Below, piece by piece: positions 11,201-22,073 of a DNA stretch of 64,000 nt. Positions within the stretch are counted from its first letter, which is position 1; each line of letters begins with the position of its first letter. This DNA comes from Chlamydomonas reinhardtii. Lineage: Eukaryota; Chlorophyta; Chlorophyceae; Chlamydomonadales; Chlamydomonadaceae. Location: NCBI RefSeq assembly GCF_000002595.2, contig NC_057005.1:6982193-7046192 (forward strand). Reading direction: 5' to 3'. The position numbers and the translations under genes are program-made. The notes beneath the pieces are model-generated. The model ran no database searches, was not told where the DNA came from, and saw only the letters and a program-made list of their open reading frames with translations.

Positions 11201-14200
11201 TGTAGCAGCCAAAGTACTCCATGAGCGAGCGGTAGTAGGACTGGTTGTCGAAGCAGAGCTCGGCCTGCTTGCAGATGGCGCACACGGTCTTGACGGTGGA
11301 GACCGCGTACTTGCCGCGGAAGGTCTCCGAGCCCAGCAGGATGCCGTCGGCGCCGTCCAGCACCAGGTTGGCCACGTCCGTGGCCTCGGCGCGGGTGGGG
11401 CGAGGCGCGTCTGTGTGTGTGTGGTGGTGGTGGGGGGGTTACATTCATAAGTATATACTAAGTAGTGGCGTAGGTGGGGTTGTAGATACCAGCCCAAACT
11501 ACACCGGGGGGATAAGAGATGAGGTTTAGGTCAGGGTTGGAGGTGGAGGTAAAGCAGGTGGAACCCAGGCAGCCAGCAGGTGTGGGGCGAGCTGTGCTGC
11601 GAGGCCGGTGTGGGGGTGCACCCAGCGGCCGCGCCACCCGCCCTTCGCCACCTTCCCTCTGCCCAATTCATTGGCGCCGCCCCCACCCCAGCCCCACCCC
11701 AGCCCCACCCCAGCCCCTCTCCACCCCTCCCCCCGGTACGGCAGCACGCACCCGTCATGGTGTCCACCACGCGGGTGACCATCACGGGCTTGCCGGCCAG
11801 GTTGCAGGCGCGCAGCAGCTTCTTCTGGGCCAGGAACATCTGCGTGCAGGAGGGAGAGCGTGGAGGCACGTGTGCGGGGCGGGGCGGAGTGTTGAGACAG
11901 TTGGCACGGCGCCAGTCTGGATGCGCGCGCGTGTGTGTGTGTGTGTGGGCACGTGCTGTAGCAACTGCATGCTGGCCTTCCGCTGCCGCATCGTCCTCCG
12001 CGCACTCCACAAGAACCCCGTCCCCAGGCCTCTGCCCCCCGCAGCCCGACCCTCGTTGCCAATCCTCCACCCCCCTCGCTGCCACCTCTGCCCCCACCTT
12101 CTCGGCGTCCAGGCAGATGCCCAGGTTGCCGCGCGACAGCAGCACCGAGTCCGCCGCCTCCACGATGTCGCCAGCGTGCACCAGCCCCTCCAGGTTCTCA
12201 ATCTTGGCCATCACGCGGGTCTGCTCCAGGCCGCAGCTGTGGGGGCAGGCGGGTGGGTTTGGGCGGGTGGGTTTGGGCGGGTGGGTGCGGATGGGTGGGC
12301 GCGGGGCGTGCAAGTAGAAGCGCAGGCGATAGCGTGCGCTGGGAGCCCACCGACCCGCCTGCCCGCCCACCCGCCCACCACCCCCACTCCACACGGCACC
12401 CCAAGCTCCCCCCCTACCCAGCTCCTCCTCCTGGCACCCTGCCCCCACCCGCCCGCCCGCCCCCCCCCACACACCCACCTGTCCAGCACGGCGCGCACGA
12501 CGCCGATGTCCGCGGCGTTGCGCGTGAAGGACAGACACACGTAGTCGATCTTGTTGGCGGCGCCCCACTGCCGGATGGCCGACATGTCGCTGTCGGCCAG
12601 GATGGGTGCCTCGTTGCGCATGTGCGCGATGTGCACCTGCAGTCCACAGATACATGCATGCATGCATGACAGAAGGTGACGTGAGATGACATAGATGACA
12701 CGTACGACGCGGTTGAAGCCAAAGGATATGGTGACGTGTGGGTGGTGGTGTCGGGGGTTCTGGGTAGGATGTGGGACTGAGGCGGTGCGGGATCGCCCCG
12801 TGTGGCTTTCAAACAGCGTTGGTGCTGGTGGCTGGATGCCGGCGGCTGGTGGCCGGGCGCCATGCCACCCGGCGAAAGCAGGCTGGGGTAGGCAACTGCG
12901 CATGAGGCTGCCTCCTCCCCAGGGACGCAGGACGCTCCACCTGCCCGCCCGCCCGCGGCCGCGTCCAGCCTGCATCCGCCGCCACCCACGGCCCGGATGC
13001 GCTGTCTGCGTCGCTGGCCGCATGGCACCGCAGCCCCAGCTCCTGCAGCTGCAGCGCCCCGTTGCTCCTTCTGTTCGCCACTGCCGGGGCTGCCGCTACC
13101 ACTGCCACTGCCGCCTGTAATGCGCCTCGGTGCGCCGCACGGCCCCGTGACCGACTCCTAAGCACTACGCCCCATGGGCAGGCCCAGAGCGGCCCTTGCC
13201 ACCCTGGGGGCGCCGCTGACGCTGTCGCAGCAGCCTGTGTCCTATTCGTGCCTTTCCCTTTCCCCGAACAACACCTTTTACCGCAGTACGGCAGGCGCTT
13301 GACGCATGATCCTTAAACCCTGTGCCCCCTCGTCCCCGCGTCCCTCCTCTAGGCCAGCACCACCGCTCCTCCTTCCGCCCGGCCCCCAGCTGCAATTGCT
13401 GCTGCCCCTGCCCCCTCCCTCCATCGCCGCCTCCTCTCTCCCTCCCTCCCTCCCTCCCGCCTTCTCTCCCTCTGCCCGCTGCCCACCGTGAGTGCCAGGC
13501 CCTCCAGGATGCAGGTGTTGTTGCAGGTGCACACCGCCTCGTCGCCCTTGACCTGCAGGCCCGGCCCCAGCACACAGCGGGGTGGGGAGGGGGAAACAGG
13601 CGGGCGCTCGTGAGCAGGGCGCCACGTCACGTAGCAACAGGAACTAACCTTCGGTGTCCACTCCTGACTCATCCACTGCAAAGCTCATCCACTGCAAAGC
13701 ACTACGCCTTCTTCCACACACCCTCCTCCTCGCCCTCCTCCACACCCCTCGGCCTTTCCCCCCGCCCTCTCCTCCTCGCTCACCTCCTGCACGGTCAGGT
13801 AGACTGAGGAGGTCTCGCTCCCGGTGAACAGGTACTGCCCCACGAACACCTGGCTGCCGGGCGCCAGGCCTGTGCCCGCCAGGCTGGGGTAGGAGATGGG
13901 CAGCACCGTCTCCGAGGCCGCCACCGACTTGTTGCAGGTCAGCGTCAGCGTCTGGCCCGCGGTCAGGCTGATGGGCGCCTCGGGGCTGTGGAGGGGTAGG
14001 GGGGAGGGGTGTGTGTGGTGGGGTTGGGGTTAGGGGGGGAAGAGAGGGAGGGTGATGGGGGGCGATGGGTGAGGTTGTTGGTGAGGGCAGTGCAGCACGG
14101 TGATGCCGTACGTGTGCGCTTGGGCCCGCCACTCCCCAGACAGGCTGGGCAGGTGTAGCTGCGGTGGTGACAGGCTGAGGGAGGTAGGGGTTGACGAGCC

Positions 14201-14976
14201 AGGGCCGGTTGCGGGCCTGGATAGCAGGCGTTCGCGCTGCGGATGCCGGCGAATCTCAGTGCCGCGCCCTCCTCCGCACCTACCCCACAGCCCCTGCGCG
14301 CCTATCTCCTCCATACGCCGCGCCCCCGCGCCCCTTCTCATGCCCACACCTCGCACACACGTCATGGGCCATTAACGCACCGGTTTAGCACGATGATCTC
14401 CGGGCCCATAGTGTCGAGCATGGTGCAGCACAGGCGCTTGGTGTTGCGCATAGCGATGCGCAGGTTATCCAGGGTCTCCTGGTGGTACTCCTGTGAGTGA
14501 TACAGACCGAATGCGCGGTGCGTGGCGATCAGTTAGCAAGCGCACGCGGCCGCCGAGCTCTTTTGAGTCCGCGCAAGCACGTTGTCTCACCATGGAGCCC
14601 CAGCTGAAGTCGAAGCGCGCCACCTGCACCACAGCGACAAGTGAGATGTTTAGAGGCAATCAACCATTGCAGCGCGTGAGCGCACTTGGGCCCAACGCCC
14701 AACAAAATGCTGCCGCCATAACGCCCGCGGGCGTTGGGACTCACGGTCATGCCCGCGCGCAGCAGGTCCTCCAGCACCTCCACAGTACGGGACTGGGGAC
14801 CCAGCGTGCATCCCAGCTTGGTGAGCGCGGGCACGCTCAGGTCCTTGTCCTCCTGCGCGGCGCAATTCGCAATTTCGGGTAAGCCGGCACCTCTCGCAGC
14901 CGCTGAGCGCCAATCTCACCTCCAGAATGGACAGAAGCGACTTGGGCGGCTCGAAGAAGACATGGTTCGTTGCCAT
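8291..14976 (-). CDS. PYK: pyruvate kinase, cytosolic plant type
   Basis: Converts phosphoenolpyruvate and ADP to pyruvate and ATP, the last step of glycolysis. About 14 exons code for roughly 600 residues. Markers in order: ATNHVFFEPP (start), LTKLGCTLGPQSRTVEVLED, VARFDFSWG, EYHQETLDNLR, VGQYLFTGSETSSVYL, MAKIENLEG (active-site Lys and metal-binding Glu), LLSRGNLGICL, GKPVMVTRVVDTM, PTRAEATDVAN, ADGILLGSETFRG, SSAVRAAAKI and a C-terminal SGDKVVVSQC. FDFSWG, SRGNLG and TRVVD in place of the textbook NFSHG, ARGDLG and ATQML match the land-plant cytosolic isoform as I remember it, so they are clade features rather than damage. There is no transit peptide: the protein starts 19 residues before the first intron. 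The ATG is at 14976. The C-terminal KQND extension after VIPG is unusual. Confidence 0.93.
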
Positions 14977-15616
14977 TTTGCCTACTGGACCTGAAATTAG
15001 GGCCGTTTGGCCGTCCTGCACTTGTTATGTGTGGATCCCCTCACACCAGATGTGGCTGGTGCTAATGTTATGGGAGGAACGGGGGATGTCGTCGCCTGGT
15101 GCTGGTTATAGCCCGGATAGCTGACTCGGGCTTGCACAGCGCGATCCCGCCCGATTAAAGCCAAGCTCCTTGCGTGCCTGCAGCGTGTATCATGTGGTCT
15201 ACATTCTTACTTTTGGTTGCATTAGAACACTGTTGCAGTGAGTTGCAAATACGCTTCAGTGTTGGGGCTTGGTCCTTTGGGGTCGAAAGAGTGTATTGTA
15301 CTCATACGTGCCCCAGACGCCTTCAAACGCTCATCTTTGGCCAATCCAAGGTCATTGAACGAGCCGGGAAGCGAGAAGCGAAGCGCTCTCTCGTCATCTT
15401 GGCAACGAAACCACGCCAACGCGCAGCTCCACTCGCCGCGGACCTCGAGAAGAGCGAAAAAATACTAAAAGCGGACTTGCTGAGCCTTCCGGCACACATT
15501 GGTCGTGCTCTGGGAGCTCCGTGGACCGGGCTGCTGCCACGCAACGAGTGTCACAGCGCCACCACCAGTGGCCGGGGCCCCCAGCCCGTTGTACCTTCCA
15601 GTCCCCCTCTCCCCCA
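14977..15616. promoter_or_regulatory. shared upstream region of PYK and HSLU
   Basis: These 640 bp separate the start codons of two divergently transcribed genes and should contain both promoters and 5' untranslated regions. I saw no convincing TATA box. The segment 15170-15420 is noticeably less GC-rich than its surroundings. Confidence 0.5.
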
Positions 15617-17134
15617 ATGCTCAACACCTCGGCGGGGGCTGCCGCCCGCATTCTAGCAGCCGCGGGGGCCGCGGGCCCCGCATGCGGTGCCTCCGCGGCG
15701 GCCTCGGGCCTAGCTGCGCTGTCCACGGCTTCTTCCGGGCGCCTAGCCGCGGCCACTGGCAGCCACAGCCCCGCTGCCAACAGGGCTGAAGCCGGCGCGT
15801 GCCGGTGCAGCAGTGGCAGCGGCTGCGCTGCGTGCCGTGCCCCTGGCGGCGCCTCTCCTTCCGGCGCCCGGCCGACGCCCACAGGCGCGACCGGCGCCTC
15901 TAGCAGCGCCAGCACCAGCAGCAGCCGCGGCAGCCACGTGATTTTGGGCACTGGGCCGCGACTGGGTGTGGCAACACGCGGTGGCAGTGGCCTGGCAGCG
16001 GCCCTGGCAGGCCTCGCCGCCTCCCCCAGCCCACTAGCTGCTACTGCCGCGGGCCTGCTATCCCCCAGCTCCATGCTACAGCCGGGCAGCACCAGCAGCA
16101 GTAGCTGGGGAGCGGCGCGGTGTGTGCATGCGCCGGCCGCCGCCAGCCCGCCGCCTGACGGCGCCAGCACCGATCAGCTGTCTCTGGCGGCGCTGGCGGC
16201 GGGGCTGTGGGAGGAGCTGTCGGGCGGGCGCGATGAGGGCCTGACGCCGGCGGCCATCGTGGCGGCTCTGGACAGACACATCGTAGGCCAGGTGAGGGTG
16301 CGGGTGTGGGAAGTTGCGCGTACGAGTGTTTGCGGCTAGCAGTGGGTGAGAAGGGAAGAGGATTCACAATTACCGTAGTGGACGGGGTGATGTGTGTACG
16401 CGGCGAGCGCGCTCGCCACGAGGGGCGCAATGGTCAATGGGTCATTCGGGCGGCGCAACCTCATGGAGGACTGTGAGCCCGGTGTTGCGCCCGCCGCAGC
16501 CAAGCAAGGCTGCACCACGTCCCCGGGGGATCCCTCCTGATGCGGGCGTCCCAACCACCAAGTCCACCATCACCCCCCCCCTGTTTTGTTCCCGTCTCCC
16601 TCCCACCGACACTACGATAGGCCGCCGCCAAGCGCGCTGTGGCGGTGGCGCTGCGCAACCGCTGGCGGCGTCAGCGTGTGGAGCCGGCGGCGTTCAGGGA
16701 CGAGATCATGCCCAAGAACATTCTCATGGTGTGTGTGCGGGGGCAGGGCGGCTAGGGGCACTGGGGGCACGAGGGAGGGGGAGGGGGGCAGGGAAGGGGG
16801 CCAGGGGGCGTGGCGTGGCGGGGGCCGGGGGGGGGGGGGGCTAGCAGGATAGGGCGTGGGAGTAGAAACGAACGCAGGATGGCTGGGCCTGCCTGTTTGT
16901 GCGTGTGCGGTAGATGGTAACGCGAGGACAGAGGCACTCGATTGATGTGGGGCATGAAGCCGCATGAAGTCCAGGCGGGTCTGCGAGGAGGCGCATGACG
17001 CGGGGTCCCGCCACCGCCTCCGCCTGCCCCTCTGCCGGCGGCCGCCGCAGGTGGGCCCCACCGGCTGCGGCAAGACCGAGGTGGCCCGGCGCCTGGCCAA
17101 ACTGGCGGACGCGCCCTTCGTCAAGGTGAGGGCT

Positions 17135-17170
<36 letters not shown>

Positions 17171-19940
17171 GTGTGCGTGGTTACATTCAGGATTAGTTCA
17201 GGAAGTGGTCGATCGTAGGGGAGATTTGGAGAACAGCAGGCGTTAGCGGGGGAGGGGAGGGGCGGGGTGGGCAGGTGGTCGTGTGGGAGAGAAATACTGT
17301 AGAGCAGGTGGCGGGGGCAGGCGGAGCTGCTTTGATAGGGCACGGCTATGGCGTGTAGGCGAGGCGACGCCTCTCCCACCCTTCTCCCCAACCCCTGTCC
17401 CCACCTCCACCAACCCCATCACCCCACCCCGTTACCTTGTCCCCGCTGCTCCTACCCTGTTCTCACCACTGCCCTAACCTCGCAACCCCTGCTCCCCCTG
17501 CTCCCCCTCCTCCTCCCCTCCTCCTCCCCTGCTCCTCCCCCCCTCCGCCACTCGCCAGGTCGAGGCCACCAAGTACACGGAGCTGGGCTACGTGGGCCGC
17601 GACGTGGAGGAGATCGTCAAGGAGCTGGTGGAGGCGGCCCTGGTGCTGGTCAGGTGCGGAGATACCAGCTAAAACCCAACCCAAGTCAGAAGAGGGCGGA
17701 CGATAGGGAGGACAGGGGGCTTGGGGGCGGAACCGCTATCCGGTGCTGCCGATCTTCTTACCACCTTGCGAGCTAACCCAAATTGTGATAGGGCCGTGAT
17801 GCGACACAACGCACCCAAGGCACCGAAATGCAACACATGCGGTGTGTATGTGTGTGTGTGTGTGTGTGTATGTGCATGTGTGCGTACAGGTCTCGCGCCA
17901 AGGAGCGCCTGGCAGTGGCCAGTGCGGCTCGGGCCGAGGAGGTCATTGTGCGGGCGCTGGTGGGGCCGCACGCCGCGGCAGACATCGTGGACAGCTTCCG
18001 CGAGATGTACCGCCGGGGTGGGTGTGGGGGGCGGGGGGGGGAGAGAAGGCGGAGGGGGAGCCGCGAACGGGGTGTATCAAAGATGGAAGTGTCGACGAGG
18101 GGGGGGAGGAAGGGGAAGGGGAGGGCAGGGGGCAGGGGCACCGGGTAGGGGGAAGGGAGGGCAAGGAGCCACGGGAATGGAGTGGGGCCCGGGGCCCGCA
18201 CACAGACAGACTCACCTGCCCTCCCGCCTGCATCTGACCCGCCGCTCCTACCCTGCCCCACTCCTCCCTGCTCCCATCTCCTCACCACCACCAACACCAA
18301 CACCAACACCACCCTCCTCACAGGCGACCTGGACTCCCACACCGTGGACATCGAGGCCTCACTGCTGGAGGGCGCAGGCGGCGGCGCGGGCGGCGCCGGC
18401 GGGCCCTTCGGTGGCGGCGGCCCCGGCGGCGGCGGCCGGATGGATCTGGGTCCGGGCTCTGTGATCCTGCTGGACAAGCTGTTTGCGAGGCCGGGGCCGC
18501 CGGGCGGCGACCGGGCTGGGGGAGGAGGAGGAGGCGGACCGGGGATGGGTGGCATGGGCGGCGGCTTCGGCCCGGGCGGCGGCGGCCGCGGCGGCAGCGG
18601 GTACAAGAAGACGCTCAAGGTGCGTGGTGGGGTGCCTGGGTCATGAAGGATGGAGGACGAGGGCGACGCTGGTGGCGAGAGCTGGGTGACGAGCGCAAAG
18701 GCACAAACAGGCGGTGGCGCAGTGAAAGGGGGCATCCGCGCTTCTGTTCCCACATTCAAGCCGCATGCATGTCCGTGGCGGGGCACCTCGTGGCCTGGCC
18801 TCTGCTGCGCCCCCTGCCTCCTCTGTCGACGTTTCAGCTCATGACCGCCAGTTGCCTGCCCCCGCCTGATCCCGCCGGACCCGGCCTGTCCCCGCCCGCA
18901 GGTGTCTGAGGCGCGGTCCCGGCTGGAGGAGGCGGAGGCGGAGAAGCTGCTGAGCAGCGAGGCGGTGACGCGGGAGGCGCTGAGGGCGGCGGAGCAGGAC
19001 GGCATCGTGTTCATCGACGAGGTGCGGATGCGTGGAGGCGTGGGCGGAGCAGGGATTGTGAATACCAGCCCAACCAAGCCAAGCCAAGCTAGCGGAGGAC
19101 AGGCGGCGGCGACAAGGGGGTTTCGCTCCGATGGGCGCTGCCGGTGCCACAGGATGTCAGGGACGCATGGGAGGCAAGGAGCGGAGGCCAGGCAGCACCT
19201 CGCACTCCGCCTCACCCCCACCCATCGCCTCCGCCTCACCACCCTTCTTCTTCAATTATTCATGACTGCACCCCCCAGATTGACAAGATCGTGGAGCCCA
19301 GCAGCGGCCGAGTGGTGTCGGGCGGCGTGAGCAGCGAGGGCGTGCAGCGCGACCTGCTGCCCATCATCGAGGGCTGCACCGTGCCCACCAAGCACGGCCC
19401 CGTGTCCACCGAGCACGTGCTGTTCATCTGCTCCGGCGCCTTCCACACCGCCAAGCCCTCCGACATGCTGGCGGAGCTGCAGGTGCGCACATGTGTGTAT
19501 GTGTGTGGCGTATGTGTGTGTGTGTGTGTGCGTGCGTGCGTGTGTGTGTTAAACACAAAAACAAACGGAACAAAGCCGCTGAACACGCGTGCGCAGTTAC
19601 GGACCAATACCTACGCCGGTTACCGAGCTCCGCGTTGGGCGATGTTGCCCCAGTTGTCACCTTGAGTATACTTACCCGCATACGTTGCCTGGAACCCCCT
19701 ACCCGGGCGTTTGGCATTCAGCCTCGTCTCCGAGGTGCACCCGCATGCGCTGCCATGCTCCGCGTCGGCGACGCGCTAACAACGTTTACCGGGCACAACT
19801 CCCCCTAAGTCTCGACGACTCCACATCCATTCTCACCTATAAGCGTGGGAACGGAAAGGCATTGGGCGGCAGCATAGAAGTGTCACGGACATGTGAAATG
19901 GCAGCGGCGGAAGAGGGCGGCGTGCAGCAAGCAAGCTATC

Positions 19941-19971
<31 letters not shown>

Positions 19972-20463
19972 TTAGATTTGGAGGGCTGGGGCTCGGAGCG
20001 TGACGGCGCGGCTTGCCGGCGCCCTCCAACCTCATCAGCAGCGCCTGTGCAAAACCCTAACACCTTGTACACCCCTAACACCCGGCACTCCCTCCCCCCC
20101 CACACACACACACATCCCTCAGGGCCGGCTGCCCATCCGTGTGGAGCTGCAGGGCCTGACCGCCGCCGACTTCCACCGCATCCTCACCGAGCCCGACAAC
20201 AACATGATCCGCCAGCAGCAGGAGCTGCTGGGCACGGAGGGCGTGCGGCTCACCTTCACGGACGGGGCGGTGCGGGCCGCGGCCAGCCTGGCGGAGCAGG
20301 TGCGCGGGCGGCAGGGGCGGGTCAGGCGAGGGCGGGGCAAGACGGAAGGACGCAAGGGCATAGGTTTGGGTTCGGGCTCGTTGCCCTGACGCAATCTCTG
20401 TCTCGAACTGACATCCTAACACAAGAGACAAACTCTTGTACAAACACACGCGCAAATACAAAC

Positions 20464-20515
<52 letters not shown>

Positions 20516-20883
20516 ACACCCAGGCCAACCGGCTGCTGGACAACATCGGCGCGCGGCGGCTGCACACCATCCTGGAGCGGGTGCTGGCGGAGATCAGCTT
20601 CACAGCGCCGGAGCGGGCGGCGGAGGCGCGGGCCGCGGGGCTGGACGCGTGAGTCGGGCTGCATGGGGGCGGGGGCGGGCTGCAGCAGGGGCGGGGCGGC
20701 GGAGCGTTGTGGGGGCGGGTGAGGGCAGGGAGGCTGCAGCAGGAGCGGTTGAGGTGGATGTGGTTGCGTGGGGTCCGGGGTTGCTGGGGTGAAGTAAGCA
20801 TGGGACGTGTTCTTACCACTGTGCTACACCCCAGCCCCATACTCCCAACCACTCTCACACACACACAAACACTGCACACACAC

Positions 20884-20956
<73 letters not shown>

Positions 20957-21106
20957 ACACCTGTAACCCGCGCCCCTCCCGCCTCCCTTCCGCCTGCCTT
21001 CCGCCTCCCCGCCCACAGGTTCGAGTACGTGGTGGACGAGGCCATGGTGCACGCCCGCCTGGACGACCTGCTGAAGAAGCAGGACCTCAGCAGATACGTG
21101 CTGTAG
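15617..21106 (+). CDS. HSLU: HslU/ClpY, ATPase subunit of the HslVU protease
   Basis: AAA+ unfoldase that feeds proteins to the HslV peptidase. The start at 15617 gives about 200 Ala/Ser-rich residues, a likely organelle targeting sequence (mitochondrial by analogy), before the conserved core [17 protein letters not shown]. Then follow [10 protein letters not shown], Walker [21 protein letters not shown] (GYVG pore loop), the I-domain, Walker [50 protein letters not shown] with the sensor-2 region, and the C-terminal LSRYVL that in bacteria docks into HslV. About 11 exons, for example 16621-16729 (NRWRR), the Walker A exon near 17051-17126, 17559-17654, 18324-18619, 18902-19020, 19279-19482 and 21019-21106. 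The I-domain contains a Gly/Pro-rich insert of about 80 residues absent from bacterial HslU. No HslV gene is in the window. Confidence 0.95.
19483..20120 (+). other. long HSLU intron with an inserted block
   Basis: This roughly 640-bp intron starts with a TG tract and contains, between TG tracts at 19499-19550 and 19945-19972, about 390 bp whose composition differs from neighbouring introns (for example the text around 19590-19800). It opens with TTAAACACAAAAACAAACGG, which resembles a short repeat also found at 23608 and 54022. It could be a small non-autonomous insertion, but I could not identify ends. Confidence 0.35.
20467..20518 (+). repeat. (CA)n microsatellite before an HSLU acceptor
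   Basis: About 50 bp of almost pure CA dinucleotide runs directly into the acceptor CCCAG of the next HSLU exon. Confidence 0.95.
20872..20960 (+). repeat. (CA)n microsatellite in the last HSLU intron
   Basis: Nearly 90 bp of CA repeat lie in the last intron, upstream of its acceptor. Confidence 0.95.
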
Positions 21107-22073
21107 GGGGCTGGGGGCGGGCTGCAGGGGGGCACAGCGGCACACACGCACGGAGCTGCAGGAGAGGTCCAGCGCGCGCACACACACACGCACACACGCG
21201 GCGCTGGCGCGGGAGGGGCAGCGCACATGGCGCTGGAGGGGACCGCGCGCGCATGCCGCCGGCGGCTTGCAGCACGGCTGGAGCGGGGCGCACACGGCTG
21301 AGGCGGACGGGCTGTAGGAGGAGGATGGGAGATGGGGCCGGAGGGGAGGCGCTGGGAGGGCAGCTGCGGGCGGCTCCGCAGGCGGTGTCAGGAGTCCGGT
21401 CGGGGCGTAGGAGGTTGGAGCGCTGGATGTTGGAGGGGAGGAGCTGGGAGCTCTGGAGGTGGAGCCGCGGTTGACGTAGGGGTGTGGGGAATACGCTGGC
21501 GGGATGGGAGGTACCGGTGGCGAGCTGGGGGCGGAGGGAGGACTGGGCGGGGGTACGGGAGCTGCCCAGGCGGGTCGGAGGCTATGCACGCTGGCGGATT
21601 GGCTGGAGGGTTGGTAGTTGCATCGTGCGGGCGAGCAGCACAGGTTACAGTTTGTCATGGCAGTGCGGGCGTGTCTGTGAAGCCTAGCATACCATACTGA
21701 CGCAGGTTGTGGGTCGTGTAGAATGTGGTTGGCGGCAACTACCGCGTTTATGGAGCATTTAGTTGGAGGGTACATGGACTGCCGTGGTCACCACGGGGAG
21801 GGTCCGGGCTCTCAGGCAAACTAGGGTTGGGCTGCATGCAAGCCGCCCACCATGAAATTTTGCGAGTACACGAGTGTCTGCTTCTGTGAATGATTACTAC
21901 TTCAACATCGCTTTGCAACTGCAGTACATCCGCGCCAGGCGATAGGTCCAATAGGCAATAGTCAAAAGCAAGCAAGTCGAGGCCAACACGGTCACAGGCG
22001 AACGCGAGGCCAGCACGAGGCAGATATATATTATCATAGCTGATCTTGAGCAAGTACATATACTAAAGTAAGG
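21107..22073. other. HSLU 3' region and SEC14 upstream region
   Basis: No gene seen. The first 550 bp are G-rich and probably 3' untranslated sequence of HSLU; I found no exact TGTAA signal there. From about 21890 the sequence becomes AT-richer, including TATATATTA at 22024, about 50 bp before the SEC14 start codon and a weak TATA-box candidate. Confidence 0.45.

Noticed and set aside
10360-11448. Long minus-strand ORF of 362 codons
   Set aside because: It is the wrong frame over pyruvate kinase exons; the protein-like frame (VLDGADGILLGSETFRG) is a different one.
17773-19242. 489-codon minus-strand ORF rich in Pro
   Set aside because: Antisense to HSLU exons and GC-rich introns; composition is that of an antisense shadow.
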